Shown here: piece after piece, positions 43,763-57,300 of the stretch | How the letters are laid out: every line of letters starts with the position of its first letter | Numbering within the stretch: the first letter of the stretch is position 1 | DNA from: Rhizaria sp. SCN 62-66 | Taxonomy: Eukaryota; Rhizaria, unplaced | Reading direction: 5' to 3' | NCBI GenBank assembly: GCA_001724265.1 | Contig: MEDY01000005.1 | Span: 62,001 to 126,000, forward strand | DNA: 64,000 nucleotides | Translations under genes and position numbers: made by a program | The notes under the pieces: model-generated | What the model was told of the DNA's origin: nothing | Database searches by the model: none | What the model saw: the letters and a program-made list of their open reading frames with translations, nothing else

Positions 43763-44855
43763 TTAGAGCGTGGTCTTGAGCCCCTCTGCGTTAAGCACGA
43801 CGAGCGGCGCGGCGGCGGGGCCGAGGTAGGTCATCGCGGCCGACGCGCCGAGGACGAGCCCGACGCAGCAGAGCACGGCGCCCGTGCCGCGCATAATGCG
43901 CGTAATCAGCCACGGCGGCAGCCGCTCGCGGTAATGGTTCACCACCGCCAGCACGCCCGTGTAGCTGGGGAGGGCGGGGTGATCAAGCAGGGTAAGGACG
44001 GACGGTGATGAAGTGAGAAAAGTTCCGAAATACACATGATATATAATACTTGAATAATTAAAACAATTGAATTTGGTCGAATGGGTTTGGTCTAATGTGA
44101 TTGATACAAAATGAGTGAGCGCGTACCAGGTCTGGATGCCGAGGAAGACGCCGAGCGCAAAGGCCGCGGGGGGCGACTGCTCGAAGCTGAGCGCGCCGGC
44201 CGACACGACGGACGTGGCCAGACCGGCCCAGGACGCGATCAACGCCGGGTTCAGCGCCGCCAGAGACATGCCAGTAAGGAGCGGCTTAAGCGTGAGCTGC
44301 TTGGACCAAGGCGCGTCGGGCTTGCGGCCGTTGTCGTCGGCTGCGCCGGCGCCCTTGGCCTTGGTAGGGTCCTGCAGGTGCAAAAGCAACAAAGCGTGTG
44401 TAAATCACGACACAAAGCACGAATAGTTAGAAATGTAATAAATCGATATATTTCATTATCTGAAACAGTGGAGTTGCTCAACCTAGACACGAAAATCAAA
44501 GACTGAAGCGCAGATATCTTCGATAAATTCGTTCGTTTGAAAGGCGTACCTCGTAGACGTAGCGGACGAGCGGGATACCAAGCGCGAGGCAGATGACGAG
44601 TCCGACGGCCTTGGCGGCGGGCATAACCACGTCCATGTACTGCGCGAGGACCGAGGACGCGCCCCAGAAGGCGACGCCGGCGTAGAGGCACTCGACGAGC
44701 CCCGAGCCGAGGGCGATGAGGCGGCCGGCGCGGATGTTGCCCTGGATGCCGTTGGTGAAGATGACCACGCTGGTCGGGCCGAACAGCGGAAGCGAGGTCG
44801 CAATGCCGAGCGCCCAGGCGACGGCAACCGTCTGCAGGACGATAAGCGCGCTCAT
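43763..44855 (-). CDS. LysE/RhtB-family exporter, 3 exons
   Basis: Exons are 44855-44550, 44371-44127 and 43964-43763 (stop TAA), donors GTACGC and GTACGC, giving 250 residues. The first repeat, IATSLPLFGPTSVVIFTNGI then GNIRAGRLIALGSGLVECLY, carries the family Gly-Pro and the glycine-rich second span. The second half has SLAALNPALIASWAG, matching the conserved Asn-Pro, and ends in two hydrophobic spans with a linker VNHYRERLP. About six spans are expected. LysE/RhtB proteins export amino acids such as lysine, homoserine and threonine and are typical of bacteria. Codon composition and introns match the neighbours, so the gene is resident in this genome. Its starts are divergent to the 4103-residue protein gene, 520 bases apart. 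Confidence 0.78.
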
Positions 44856-45377
44856 GCGGGAGCGAAAGCGCGGTCTGCGTAGCGCGCAAGGTGAGGGCGA
44901 GAGGGAGATCGGGTGGACGGAAAATGACAGGTGAGAGAGCGTGTGGTGGATATTTGAAATGATATGTGCCACACGTAGAGCGAGCGAGTGGGTGTATAAT
45001 TAATAGAAACTGGTTGAAATTAAAGTTTCTACTTTGGAGTTTAACGGCACTCGCGCAGACGGAAAGCTACTAGTAGATCTTAGACTTCTGTTACTGCGTT
45101 CGGACGCTTCAGCGGGCCAAACCGCGGCGCACTTGTCCCACCCAGCACCACTCCCTGCAGTCTACAGCATCACATATCTGTGATTTAGAAACCTAACCCG
45201 GATGAATGCATACAAGGTGCTATTTTACCTCTTTCATTTGATTTTCTCTCTCATTTATTTTGACATTGCTCTAGGTTTCCTACCTTTTCTTGCGCCAGGG
45301 GCCCTCTCAGCTGCCTCTCGCGCCACCACTAGTCCGCGTTCTTCCGAGTCCCCGCGCGCGCCGCTGCCTTGCCCGCG
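44856..45377. other. Divergent intergenic region
   Basis: This is the shared upstream region of the LysE gene (-) and the 4103-residue protein gene (+). It is T-rich in the 150 bases before 45378. No defined element was recognised. Confidence 0.5.
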
Positions 45378-48300
45378 ATGAATGTGGCCCCCGAAGTGGC
45401 CGCCGTGGTTGGCTTTGACCTCGCTCCGGCCCCGCTTTTCTCCTTCACAGACACCGTTCTGGATGGCACTTCACAGCTCTACGTTGCGGAAGGTACGCAA
45501 CTCCCCACCATATGTCTTACCGCAACAAAGATCTCTCGGCGTACAGCATGTTGCTATGCATTAGAACGACTCTCTAATTTTGCGGCATCCTCTCTGCTGC
45601 CTGCTTCCTAAATAATGTCGCTCTAAACTCCCAATATTCCGTATCGCCCGCGCTCACTCTCGCCCACTCTGCTCATCTTGACATCTCACAACACCCGCGT
45701 AGACAACGTCGCCGTGTCTTTGACCCCCAGTGCGCTGACCTTCTACGACTTGGAGGCGCCCTCGGCCGCGCAGTCGGGCTTCCTCGCGGGCCCTGCGCCC
45801 GCGGTGCACCTGCCGCCGCTGTGGGCGCAGACGCACTCACTCGCCCACATCGAGCCCGCCGACGAGTCGCTGCACCCGGACCTGCTCTTCGTCGCCAACA
45901 ACAACAACAGCTGCGTTGATGCCAACACGAACGCTAGCAGCAGCTCTAACACCAGCAACAGCGCTGATGACAACACGAACAAGCCGACCGCTGCTGCTAC
46001 TGAGATGGCGAATTATTCGGGTGCGAATGTGGTCGCGCTGCCGGCCGAGAAGCTGCTTAAGGCCGCGGTCAGGAGGCGGCTCCTGGCGGCACACGCGCGC
46101 CTGCAGCGGGAAATGAAGCGGGAGCATGCGAGCCCTCCCAGCGCCAGTGCAGCCTCGACTGCGGCCTCAACTTCCACTGACGGCAACCCGGCGACCGCGG
46201 CCGCGACTGCGGCCGCGACTGCAGCTGCTGCTGCTGGCCCCGCGGTGGCTGGCCCGAAGAAGCGCCTGGGCGTTGTGATCGCGAGCAGCGATGCCTCGGC
46301 GGCGCCCGTTGCCGAGTCGTCGTATCTCGTTGTCACCATGCGCAACCGCCTCCGCGCGATGCCGCTCTTCCTCGAGCTCAACAGCAATAGTAGCAGTACC
46401 AGCAGCAGCAGCAGCAGCAGTAGCAGCAAAGCCAACGCTAGCGCTAAAGCTATTGCCGACAACAGTGCGAATAGCGCCGCCGAGCTCTCTGAGGCGCAGT
46501 TGCAACTGCAGTCCCTGGCGCAACAACAGCAGCAGCAGCAGCCGCAGCCGAGTCAGCTCGGCCTCCACTCGTCCACTTTCCCATGCCTCAGCACCTCCGG
46601 CGGGCCCCGTGCCTCCGCGCCTGTGGTGCCGCCGTCGCAGCACTGGCTGCTGCGCTCGTGGTGGGCCGCGCCCCCGCTGGCGACCCACAACATCCTCTCG
46701 GCGGATCGTAGCCCGCCCGCGCGGACCTTCGCGCTCGCCGCCTCGGCCGCCGCGGGAACCGCGCCGCACAGCCGCTGCGCCGTCGCAGTCGCCACCTCCG
46801 GCGGCGCCGCCGTGCTCGCCTGGCCGGCCGGCGCCGCGGCGGGCGCGGGGACGGCCGCCGCCATTGTGGAGGGGCGGGGGATCCGGCCCGTCGCGAACCT
46901 GCGGCTGATGCTCATGCGCGCCGTGCAGAGCGACTACGCCAGGGTGCTAAGGCGCGCGCTCAGGCTCAGGGCCGCGGTTGCGCAGGCTGCCGCCAGGGCG
47001 CTGGCTAGTCCCAGCACATCAGCCGCTGCCGCTGCCGCTGCGACGGCTACGGTTGCGGCGGCGGCGGCGGCGGCGGCGACGGAGAACGCTTGGGACTATA
47101 ACAAGTGTAACGCCAGCGACGAGGACAGTGCTAAGCAGCAACTGCAGCAGCAACAGCATCAAAAGGCGTATAGTGACATGCTCAGTGCCGTATCGAGCGT
47201 CAACGCGAGCTTTATCCTCGCAGCGCCCTCGCTGGCAACTGCCATGAGCACGGTCACTGCAGTGTCCTTCTCCCCGCCGATCACGCTTGCCGTACCGCGG
47301 CTCAGTACCCCCTTAGACGCCGCGCTCCAGTTCACGCAGCACCGCGTGGCGGTCATGGCCGTGGGCTCCCGGGCAGGCACCGTCGCGTTGTATCTCGTGC
47401 CCGCGCACTGGGCCGAGAGCGGCCGCCACACCGTAGACGCCGCAGTCTCTCCACTCCCAGTCGCTGGAGCCGCATCGCAGGCCGCGGCTGGCTCCGCGAC
47501 GGGGCGCTACGTCATGCCGAGCAACTTGCACGTGTTGCCGCTGGTCCAGGGCGGCGACGCCGCCGACGGTAAGGCCGCGCACGCTGCGTCCAAGTGGGGG
47601 GTCGACGCGCTGCCACTGTCAATGTGTCCCGCGGAGCCTCTGGCTAGGGCGCTCGCGCTCGCGGCCCTTAGCCCAGGTCTAAGTGCCCCCTCGGACGGCA
47701 GCTGGGCGCTGAGCCACCCGTCGCACTCTCACCTGGCGCCGTTCCCAGTCTGCATCGGCAGCGTCGTCCTGGACCAGGCGGGTTCTCACGGCGGTGGCGC
47801 CACGACAGTGAGCCACGGCAGCGCGCTGTTGGCTCTGCACGAGATGTACATCAAGCAAGCCGAGTGCAGTGCAATGAGTCACGACTCGACTGCTCGGTCA
47901 CAGCCGCAGTCTGCGCTGCCGTCGGCGTTTGCGCTCGGCGCAAGGCCAGCGGTCGCTGCAGTCAAGTTTGCCTCAGACTGGCTTGCCGCCACCTGCGACG
48001 CGGACGCCGTCAGCGTGAGCACTGCCAGCGCGCAGTCGCGGAGCGGCGGCGAGCTGAGTGTCGGCCTGGGCAAACGCGTGCTGCTCACGGTCACCCTTAC
48101 GTCGGGCCACACGGTGCCTCTCACGCTCGCGTTGCCCAAGCTCCTCGCATTCACGCCCGCACACGCGGCAACAGCTGCGAAAGCGGCCACTGCTGCAACT
48201 GCCCCTGCCGTTGTTGGCACTGCGAGTGGCCGTGAGCAGAATTCTCCAGCGGCGGCGACACGGCTGCGGTCGGCGCAGTGGTTTGCCGCGGCGCCCAGCT

Positions 48301-51300
48301 CCCAGCCGCCGCTGCTGGCCGCGGTCGCCGCCCTGCCTACCAGCACGGCGGCCGTGACCGCGAACCCCGCAGGTACCACGGGTACCGGCGTGACTGCGAT
48401 GCCGCCGGGCCTGTGTCCGCTGCAGGACTGGGCCCGCGTCGCCATCCGCGTTGCCACTGCCGCAGCCACTGCCTCTGCTTCTGCGACTGTTAGTGTCACT
48501 GCGGCTGCAACTGGGGCCGATACTGCGAGTGCGAGAGCTGGTGGGAGGGTGAAGAAAGAACGCATGACGGACACAGACACCAATGAGTCCGCTTCTTCTC
48601 GCGCTCCTGTCGATGTCACAGTCGCCAGTCTTGGTACCCTGCGCGTGTCGCACTTGCACTACGGCGCAGACGGCTCCGCGCTTCACTGCTCGCTCTTGAC
48701 CTCCTTAGACCGCAGCGCCAGTGCCCCCTTAGCCAGTCTAAGTGCCCCGCCGCTGCCGCACGGACTCCCGTCGGCCCCGCTCAGCCTCAGTTTCCTGCCC
48801 CACCGCCTGTGTCTCGAGATGACTGCCGGCGCGACGGCCGCGGAGGCGGCTATGGACGCCGAAACCAACACCGCCAGCAACGTGAATGCCAACTCAAACG
48901 AGAGCACTCTGAACGCTGATGTTGCATGTGGCCGGCTTAGCTTTGATGCGCAGACGCGGCTTATCTTCCGCGCCCGCCGCCCCGTGCCGCTGGGCACCGT
49001 GGTGGCGACCGGCACCGACGGCGGCGTCGTGTTCGCCTCGCTCTGGCACCTGCCCGCCCCGCGCCTGCTGCCGGCCCCAGCCTCGCTACTACTGGGCAGC
49101 GACGCGACGGAGCCCGCAGCAGCGGCTGCGACCTCTGTACGGAGCAGCAGCGCGGGCCGGCTGGTGTGGGGCGCGGTGCTGCGGTCCGACCGGACCAGCG
49201 GCGCCGCTCTGCCCGTGGCGCTGCCGCCCTATGTGGACCCGCAGGCGCTGGCCGAGATGGCGGGCGAGGCGGTCAGCGCTCTGGCGCGGAGCAACAGCGC
49301 CGCCAGTGTGCGCGGTGGTGCGGACAGTAGCGCCGAGAGTGACGGCTGTCCCGCGAATGTTGTCGTTGTGAGCACGCCGCTAGAGGCTGAGAACAAGAAC
49401 GTCAAGAGTGTCTCCAAGAAGACGGAACTTAGTGCCTTTGATGCGAGTTCTATTCTTTACAGCAGCGCCAATGTCGGCGCTGTCAGTAAGAAGACTGTGG
49501 CCGTTTTCGTCGACGCCTCCGCCCTCAACCTCTCGCTGCTGCCCCAGCTGCAGCTCGACGCCCCCCGCGCGCCGCTGCACCTGTCGCACTTCCCGCTGCA
49601 CCTGCTCATCGCGCCCTCGCGCGACGGGCTCTCCCTGCTCTCGCAGCTGCTGCTGCTGCCTGGCCCCGGAGCCGGCCCCGGCCGCCTGCCCGCCCACAGC
49701 GTGCACTCGCTGGCCTCGCTCCCGGCCAACGCTGTCGCCACTACTGCCACGGCCGGCGGCGGCGGCAGCGCGCGCGCCCGCTACAGCGAGCTCGTCGGGC
49801 TCCCGTCCGCCGTGGCCGCCGAGGCCGTCGCGGGCGCGGTCGCCACGCGCGTCTCCCCGCACGGCAGCGGCGTTGGCGTTGACGGCGGCAGTCGCAACGG
49901 ACTGGAGGGCGCGTGCTTCCTGTCTAACGCGCTGTCGGTGCGCTCTCCGTGGCACGACCCGCGGTACATCGACCCCTCGCTGCTCACGGTCGCTCACAGC
50001 GCCGTCTCGGTCACCATGGGCAACGTCACACCCTCGCTGCCGACCCCGCTCAACGCCTACAGCCTGACGCAGCTCGCCTCCGCCGGCCTGTCCGCCGACG
50101 CCGCCGCATCCCACGGTCACTCGGCTGCCCAGGGTCACTACCTGGGGCTGGACCCGTGGTCGGACTGGTACCGGCGGCTGTTCGCGCGGCAGCAGAGCGA
50201 GCGCGCGCGCCTCAGCGCGGGGCTGGGCAGCGAGTCGCACATCGAGGCGCTGCAGGCGAAATACGCCGCCGAGGACGCGGAGGCCAAGCGGTGCAACGAG
50301 ATGCACAAGAAGAAGCACAACAACAAGAAGAGCAAGAAGGGCAAGGCCGCTATCGACGTCGACCTGGGCGGTAACACCGTCGCCGACGACAGTCAAGACG
50401 ACGACGGCGACGACGGCGACGACGACGACGCTGGTGATGGTGACGGCGGTGACGCGTCGCGTGGCAGCGCTGTGAAGGATGGAGAGGAAGAGAAGGACGA
50501 CAGCCCGCCGTCGTACCTGCCCCCCGTGTCGGCGCCCAGCGACGCGACGGGCACGCAGATCAAGCGCATCCTGGCCGCACCCACGCTGTCAGCCGCGCTG
50601 GACGCACTCATCATGGGGCAGCAGTCGGCGCGCGTGACCGTGAGCGCCGAACCCGTGGCGGGCACTGCGGTCGGCGAGTGGCTGGGGTACCACAACGACA
50701 ACGACGACGACGACGATGATGATGACGATGACGATGACGAGAATGACACTTACTGTGACGCAGACGCTGTGAATGAGTTTGAGCAGCAAAGCGGTGATTG
50801 TGATGTTGTTAGTCTGATTTTCGGTGCCGAGCGCAGCTCTGGCACTAGCAGCTCTCGCCCCTCTGCTATGGGTGAAGACAGCGACGATCGCATCGACATC
50901 AGCACCACTGCGCAAACCAGCAAGCACCGCCGCAGTCGCAATCGCTTTCCGTCGACGCCCGCGCAGCCCCCCTCGTGCCTCAGCCCGGACCTGCTGCTGC
51001 TCTACGCGTCGTACCAGGCCCTCGTCTCGGGCGCGGTCCGGGGCGCGCGCGCAGCCGCCACGGCCGCGCTCCGCAAGGATGACTACCACACGCACACTCA
51101 CGCGTCCGCCTCTAATTGTTCCGACGCTGGGTCTAAGGGTTGCACCGCGACGGCGGCCCCGTCTCTGGTCGGTCTGTCGTGGAACCGCGTGCGCGGCAGC
51201 GTCAACTACATCATGCACGCCCAGGCCGCGGCCTACAGCGCCTTTCTCGTTCGTGCCGCCAAGCACCAGAGCGTCGCCGGCGTTACACACAGCAGCCTCG

Positions 51301-54300
51301 GCAACGCCAGCAAGGCGAACGACGGCAACAGCTCAAGCTCCAGCTCTAACACTGCATCCGCCAGTGCGGTCGCCAGCTCTGCCTCTGCCTCTGCTGCTGC
51401 TGCTGCCGCTGGCGCGAGCGCGAGCGTAGAGACTGGCGACGCTGCGACGGAGGGCTCGCACTGGTGCAGGTACGCGCCCTCCTCGGCGGCGCGCGCGTTC
51501 CTGTCGCTCTCGCCCGCGGCGCTGTGCCGCGTCGGGCTGACGGACCCGCTGCCGGCGACGGTCATGGCCGCGCTCGCGGCTGGGCAGAGCACCACGTACG
51601 CCGCAGCGAGCACACCCGACGTGTACGACGTCAGCACCGACGGCGCGGCGGGCAACGCGAGCAGCAGCAGCAGCGGCAGCGCCGATGGCAAACAGGCGCA
51701 GAGTGGCGGTGTCGGCAAGGTGTGGTTCTCGCTTCCCTTGGATCCCGCGATCTCTGCCGCGCTTACCGCAATCAACGCCAACAAGAGCAAGTCTATTTCG
51801 GTCGTTAACGCGCGCGGCTCGGACCAGCAGCAACAGCAGCAGCAGCAGCGAGACGGGTCTGCCCCTGCTGCTTTCTCGGAGCGCGTGCAGGCGCTCGACG
51901 CGCTGCTGCGCTCGCTGCTCGCGGTCCCCACGGCCACGGCCTCGGCCACGCTGCTGCCCGTTGGCCCCGCGATCGCGCTCACTTTCGCGCTGGCCGCGCT
52001 GCAGTGCCCCACGGTGGCCGGCGTCACCAACGGCGCCGGTGTGCTGTTTGGGCAGAGCCTCGGCGGCGTAAGTGCCCCCTTAGACGGCGCGGGGAGCAAG
52101 GAGGCGCTGTACTGGTACCACAAGACGCGCAAGCAGCAGCAGAGCGTGCACCTGCGCGTGTCGAAGCAACTTGCAATTTCTCAGTCGCAAGTGGCACAGC
52201 GTTCGCCCTCCCAGTCGCTCTCGCCGTCCTCGTTGCAATCGCTGTCGCAGTCTGAGCTCGCGTTTGCGCTGTCGTGGTCGCGTGTGGCGCTTTTTTCGGT
52301 CCGCCACCTGGCGCGCGCGGCGCTGGAGATCACCGCTGCGATCGCGGCCTCGGCCGCGGCCGCTGAGGAGGCGCGCACGCTCGCCTTTGCGATGTCGCGC
52401 CGCAACGCCTTCTCGCAGCAGAACGCGAGCGGCGGCGCCGGCGGGGCGAGCGGCGGGCGCGGCGAGGGCGACTGGTGGGACCGGGGGCTCGCAGCGGCCG
52501 CAAAGTCGCGGGCGCGGGTTCGCGACAACAGCAACCTCGCTCACGGTCGCAGTCGTAGCCACGGGAACGCTAAGAGTAGCGGCGTGGCCGAGCAGCGTGC
52601 GCCGTATCACCAGTACTACAACGGCGACAACAGCAGCACTGGCGCTAGCGACGACGATGACGACATCGACAAGCTGTACAAGTCCGCATTCTCCGATGGT
52701 AACGACGACGATGCTGACTCAAATGCGGATAACAAGGACGGCAACGCGAAGACTACGCGCAACAGCAACAGCAGCGGCCGGAGGAACAAGCGCTCCCGCT
52801 TCGGTCCCGACGCAGAGCAGGATGACAGCGGCGCGAGCGACCGTGAGCGCGACGGCGACGGCGACGACGCCGACAAAGACGTCAACGACATTATGGTGCT
52901 GACCGCGAGCGACCTGGCCGCGTCCGTGGTCCGCCTCGCCCACCGCAAGCCCAAGGCAAACTTCTGGAACACGGTGGCGCTGCGCCGCTGGGTCAAGTCC
53001 GTGGCGCTGCTGTCGGCCGCCAGGGCCGCGGTGACCGAAGCCGTCAGCGCCGCCAAGGCCGTCTACGGCGCGAGCGCCAGTGCCAGCGTCAGTGCCAGCG
53101 CTGACGGGGCTGATATGGCTGACGGCGGCTACCTAGACTTGATCGACCGCGACCGCGTGATTGCCCGCGCACTGGTTCTCGCGAAACAAGCCAACAACCA
53201 CCTCCCGTTTGACGACGAGCACGACAAAAGCAACGACGACGCTCCCGACGTTGATCCGGGCTGCATGGGCACCCCGGCCTACAACGCGGCGCAGGAGCGT
53301 CTGTACGCGCGCGGCGACCCGGCCGCCGTGGTCGCCATGGTTGACGCTACGCTCGCCGTCACGCGCGCGCGCCTGCCGGGCGCCGGCGAGGCGGACAAGC
53401 AGGTCGCAGCCGCGGCGGTGGCGGCCGCGGAGGTCGAGGCCGCGCGGCTGTACAAACAGCCTCCTCGCAACCCCAAGGGCAAGGGAGACAGCAACAGCAA
53501 CGGCGGCGACGCGAGCAGCACCGCGCTTGTGGTGGCTGACGCCAAGGCGACGCCGAAGACCAAGAGGGTCAAGGTCAAGACCGAGGCTCAGGGCGCGCGC
53601 GGTGGGAGGAGCGGCAAGGCCCCGGTCGAGAGCGAGAGCGAGACGACGAGCGAGAGCGAGGACAACAGCGCCCGGGACAAGACTTCGAGGGCCGTGGCGG
53701 CGCGGGCGACGAAGAAGACGACGGCGACGGCGATGACAGATGTGGCGACGGCGGCGACGGCGGCACCGAAGAAGACGTGGTCGCGCCGTCCTAAGGGTGA
53801 GGTGAGTCGCAAAGAAGCGCAAGAGCAGCACGAGGCGGCGGGCGCGGCGGCGATGGCCAAAGCGACTGCGATCGCTGAGAGCATGGGCGCGGTCCCCTCC
53901 GAGGCGGTGGTGCGCGGCCTGACTTGCAACACCGACAGCGAAGACTCGGACTCGGACTCGGCGCTCGACGCCGGCGTCGGCGGCAACGACGACGGCGACG
54001 ACTACAACGAGGACAAGGACAGCGACGGGGACGGGAGCGAGAGCTACAACAGCGACGCCTCCGACAACGACGACGACGATGACGGCGACGCCCCGAGCCG
54101 CGGCAAGGGCCAGCGCAGCCGCGTGCGCGCTGGGTCCAAGAAGGTCCTGAGCGCCTCGGCGCGCGCGCGCGCCCGCGATCGTGCCCGCGCGCGCGCACGC
54201 TTTAGCAAGCTGCTGACGACGGACCTGCCCAGCTCGTACGACTTCGCGGTGGCGAGCCAGCTCATCCGGCGCAGCGCGCACAGCACGACGACGACGGCCG

Positions 54301-57300
54301 TAGTCAACACATACGCCGCCGCCGTGGCCGGCCTGCAGCGCCGCCGCCGCAAGGCGCTGCTCAAGGCGCAGAAGGGCATGGCGCTGCTGCGGACCGCGCA
54401 CGGCGGGCCGGGCGGCGCCGACGCCGACGCGGGCGGCCGCGGGCTCCAGCTCGACGGCGGCGCGCTGTGGGGCTACGGCGGCGTTCTGAGCGAGCTCGAC
54501 AGCGTGCGCAGGTGGGAGGAGGAGGCGCGCCGCCGGGGCGAGGCCGCGGTTGCGATCGCCGACTGGGTCAAGGCCGAGTGGAAGCGGGAGAAGGATCGCC
54601 GCAAGCGCGCAAAGGCCAAGGCGCTCGCAAAGGCTGAGGCCAAGGCCAAGGCGGCTGACGCTGCGGCGAGCGCGGCCGACGCGAGTGCGAGTGCGAGTGC
54701 GCGCGTCGGCTCCGCGAGTGACCGCCTCGACGAGAGTGACAGCGAGAGCGAGAGCGAGTCTGAGCAGGACGGCTTTTCGTGGCTGTGGGAGGGCGAGAGC
54801 GGCAGCGACGACGACAGCGGCAAGAGCGACAATGATGGCGTTAGCGCGAGTGCTGGGAAGAAGACGAAGGGCAAGAAGCGGCAGCAGGAGCAGCGGCAGC
54901 AGCAGCAGGCTGATGACGCCGACGACGACGACGACTACTCCATGCTGCTATCGTCGCTCTCTGCACTTGCGCTCTCCGGCAACAACGGCCAGAGCACGAA
55001 CAAGAGTGGGGACAACGGCGCGAGCAACAGCTCGAGCGCCAGTGCCAGTGCAAATACCCCATTAGACAAGCTGTTGCGGATCAAGAAGGCTGACCGTGTC
55101 GGTGGCATCGACCTCTTCGGAAACACTCTCGCTTTTGCACTCGCTTCTGCCGCTGCGGCCGCAGCCTCCGCCTCCGCCACCGCTGGCGCCACTGCAACTG
55201 GGGCTTCGAACCCCTCGTCCTCGTCGTCGGATCCTGCTTTGTCGTCTATGTACCCTTTGGACCGCTGCAACTTTGCGCGCTTACCCCGCAACTCGCTGCT
55301 TCTGTTCCCGCCGCTGCCCGCCACCACGCTGACGCCCTCCGTCGCGGCCGCAGTGGTCACGACAGCCGCGCACGTTGACACTGACCCCGGCTCTGGCGCT
55401 GGCGCGACAGCGACTGCGCGCGCGAGTGCGGGGGGCGGCGCCATGCACCTCGCGAGCGTCATCCCCGGCCTCAACTGGGGCGTGCTAGCGGCCAGTAGCA
55501 GCGGCGGCCGCGGGATCGTCGCGGCGGCGGACGCCGCGCGGGCCGCAGGGCGGGAGGCGCCCGCGGTGCCGCTGCCGCTGCTGGCGCTTGCGCAGGGCGC
55601 GCTGATGGCCGTCGAGGTGACCGTGGGCAACGTCACGGCAGCGATCGCCGCTGCGACGGCCGTGCTTGCGACGGCGACCACGTACACTGTTGCGGTTGCG
55701 GGCCATAGCTCTCGGGAGTTGAGTCGCTACGACCGCAAGCTGAGCCGTGTTGAAATGCTGTCTGCGCTCATGGGCAGCGATCACTTTACGATGGCGCTTG
55801 CTCAGACTGCCAAAAATGCTCTGGGGTCGCTCTCGAACAGTCGCAATGGTCCTAGCAACAACGCACCTGCCATTACGAACGCTGTCGCTGGGAACGAGTC
55901 AAGTCGCGACATTGCTGACTCGATAACTGTTCCCGTGGCTCCGTCTAAGCATTCCCTCAGTGCATACTCGCAGCAACAGCGGCAGTGGCTGTCGGCAGTC
56001 CTCGCAGGCGTAGCCGCGCCCTGGCGCGTACTCACGGTCACCCGAACCGACGCCAACAGCAAGACGAGTGCCAAGGGCAAGACCACTGACTCGAACTCAA
56101 GCGCGTGCGCGAGTGCGAGCTCGAGCTCGAGCAATGTTCCCACTGCAGCGGCCACCGTCACTGCCACCGCGGCTCTGCTCCTGTCGCCGCCGACCCTGCT
56201 CTCGCTGGCGCTCTTTCCCGCGGCCTGCGCAGCCCGCGAAACGCTGTACACGCGCTCTCTCGCGCTCGCACTTGCGCAGAGCGGGGCGCTGGAGGACGTG
56301 TACTCGGCATGGCAGGCGGCTGTTGAGCGGGTGAGCGGCCCCTTAGACGGTGTAAGTGGCGACGTGGACGGCGGTTTCGCGTGTGATATGGGTGACTTCC
56401 TGATGAAGCCCATCATCAGCTACGCCGAGAGCAATAGCAGTGCTAGTCGCGCTCTCATGAGTGACTCCGATGTTATTGTTGCGAACAACACTCGCACTCC
56501 ATCTCGCGCGAGCGCCTCTGTGCCGCTGCTGCCGCTGTCCCCGCTGCCGCTTATCCTCAGCCGCCTTGCTGCGCTGGCCGCCGCGCGCCAGTGCCCGGTC
56601 CTCCTCTCCGCTCACCGCAACCGCTCTGCGGCGGCCACTGCTGCGGCCCCCGTGCCGCGGCCGCTGGCGCCGGCGCACTTGTTTGCGCTCAGCGACCCCC
56701 GCTTCACGCGGGAGCGCGCTGCAATCGCGGCCGCCATGACTGCCTTCGCTGCTCTCAACAACGTGAGCGCTCAGAACACTAGCAGTAAGGCTGTCAGCGC
56801 GTTGATGTCGCAACTGTCGCTTGGCCCGACCGTCACTGCGCGCGAGTGGTCCGTGCGGCCGAGCTTAAAGCTTTGCCGCCACAGCGACGGCGCGGTTAGT
56901 CACAACGACTGCAATAGCAGCGCTCTTTTTGCTCACAACTCTGTTGCGGGCAGCCACGTGTTCTCGTGGGATACGGAAGCGTTAGCGCCGCGCCACTGGC
57001 AGCGCGGCATTGCAACCGCGGCCGCCCAGCTTACCATCACCACGACCGCAGCCAACGCAGCCACGGAAGCTTCTTCTGCAACTGGCGCCGTCCTTAGTGT
57101 GCAGAGCGAAGGCTTGCCGCTGCTGTCTGCGCCCACCGCCGCCGCTGCGGCCGCGCTCGCCCTCGCTCGTCCAAGCAACGGCATTGACGCAAATGCCAGC
57201 TCAAGCTCACATGCGAGTGCGAATGCGAATGTGAAGGTGCTGTCGCAGAGGGTGGGTCTGGCCCCGCTGCTGCGCTGCTCAGTCACGGGCGCCTCCGCGG

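Noticed and set aside
53133-54401. Minus-strand open frame of 422 codons opposite the giant gene
   Set aside because: Antisense shadow of GC-rich codons, rich in Arg, Val and Ala with no motif; the plus-strand frame is continuous for 4065 codons.
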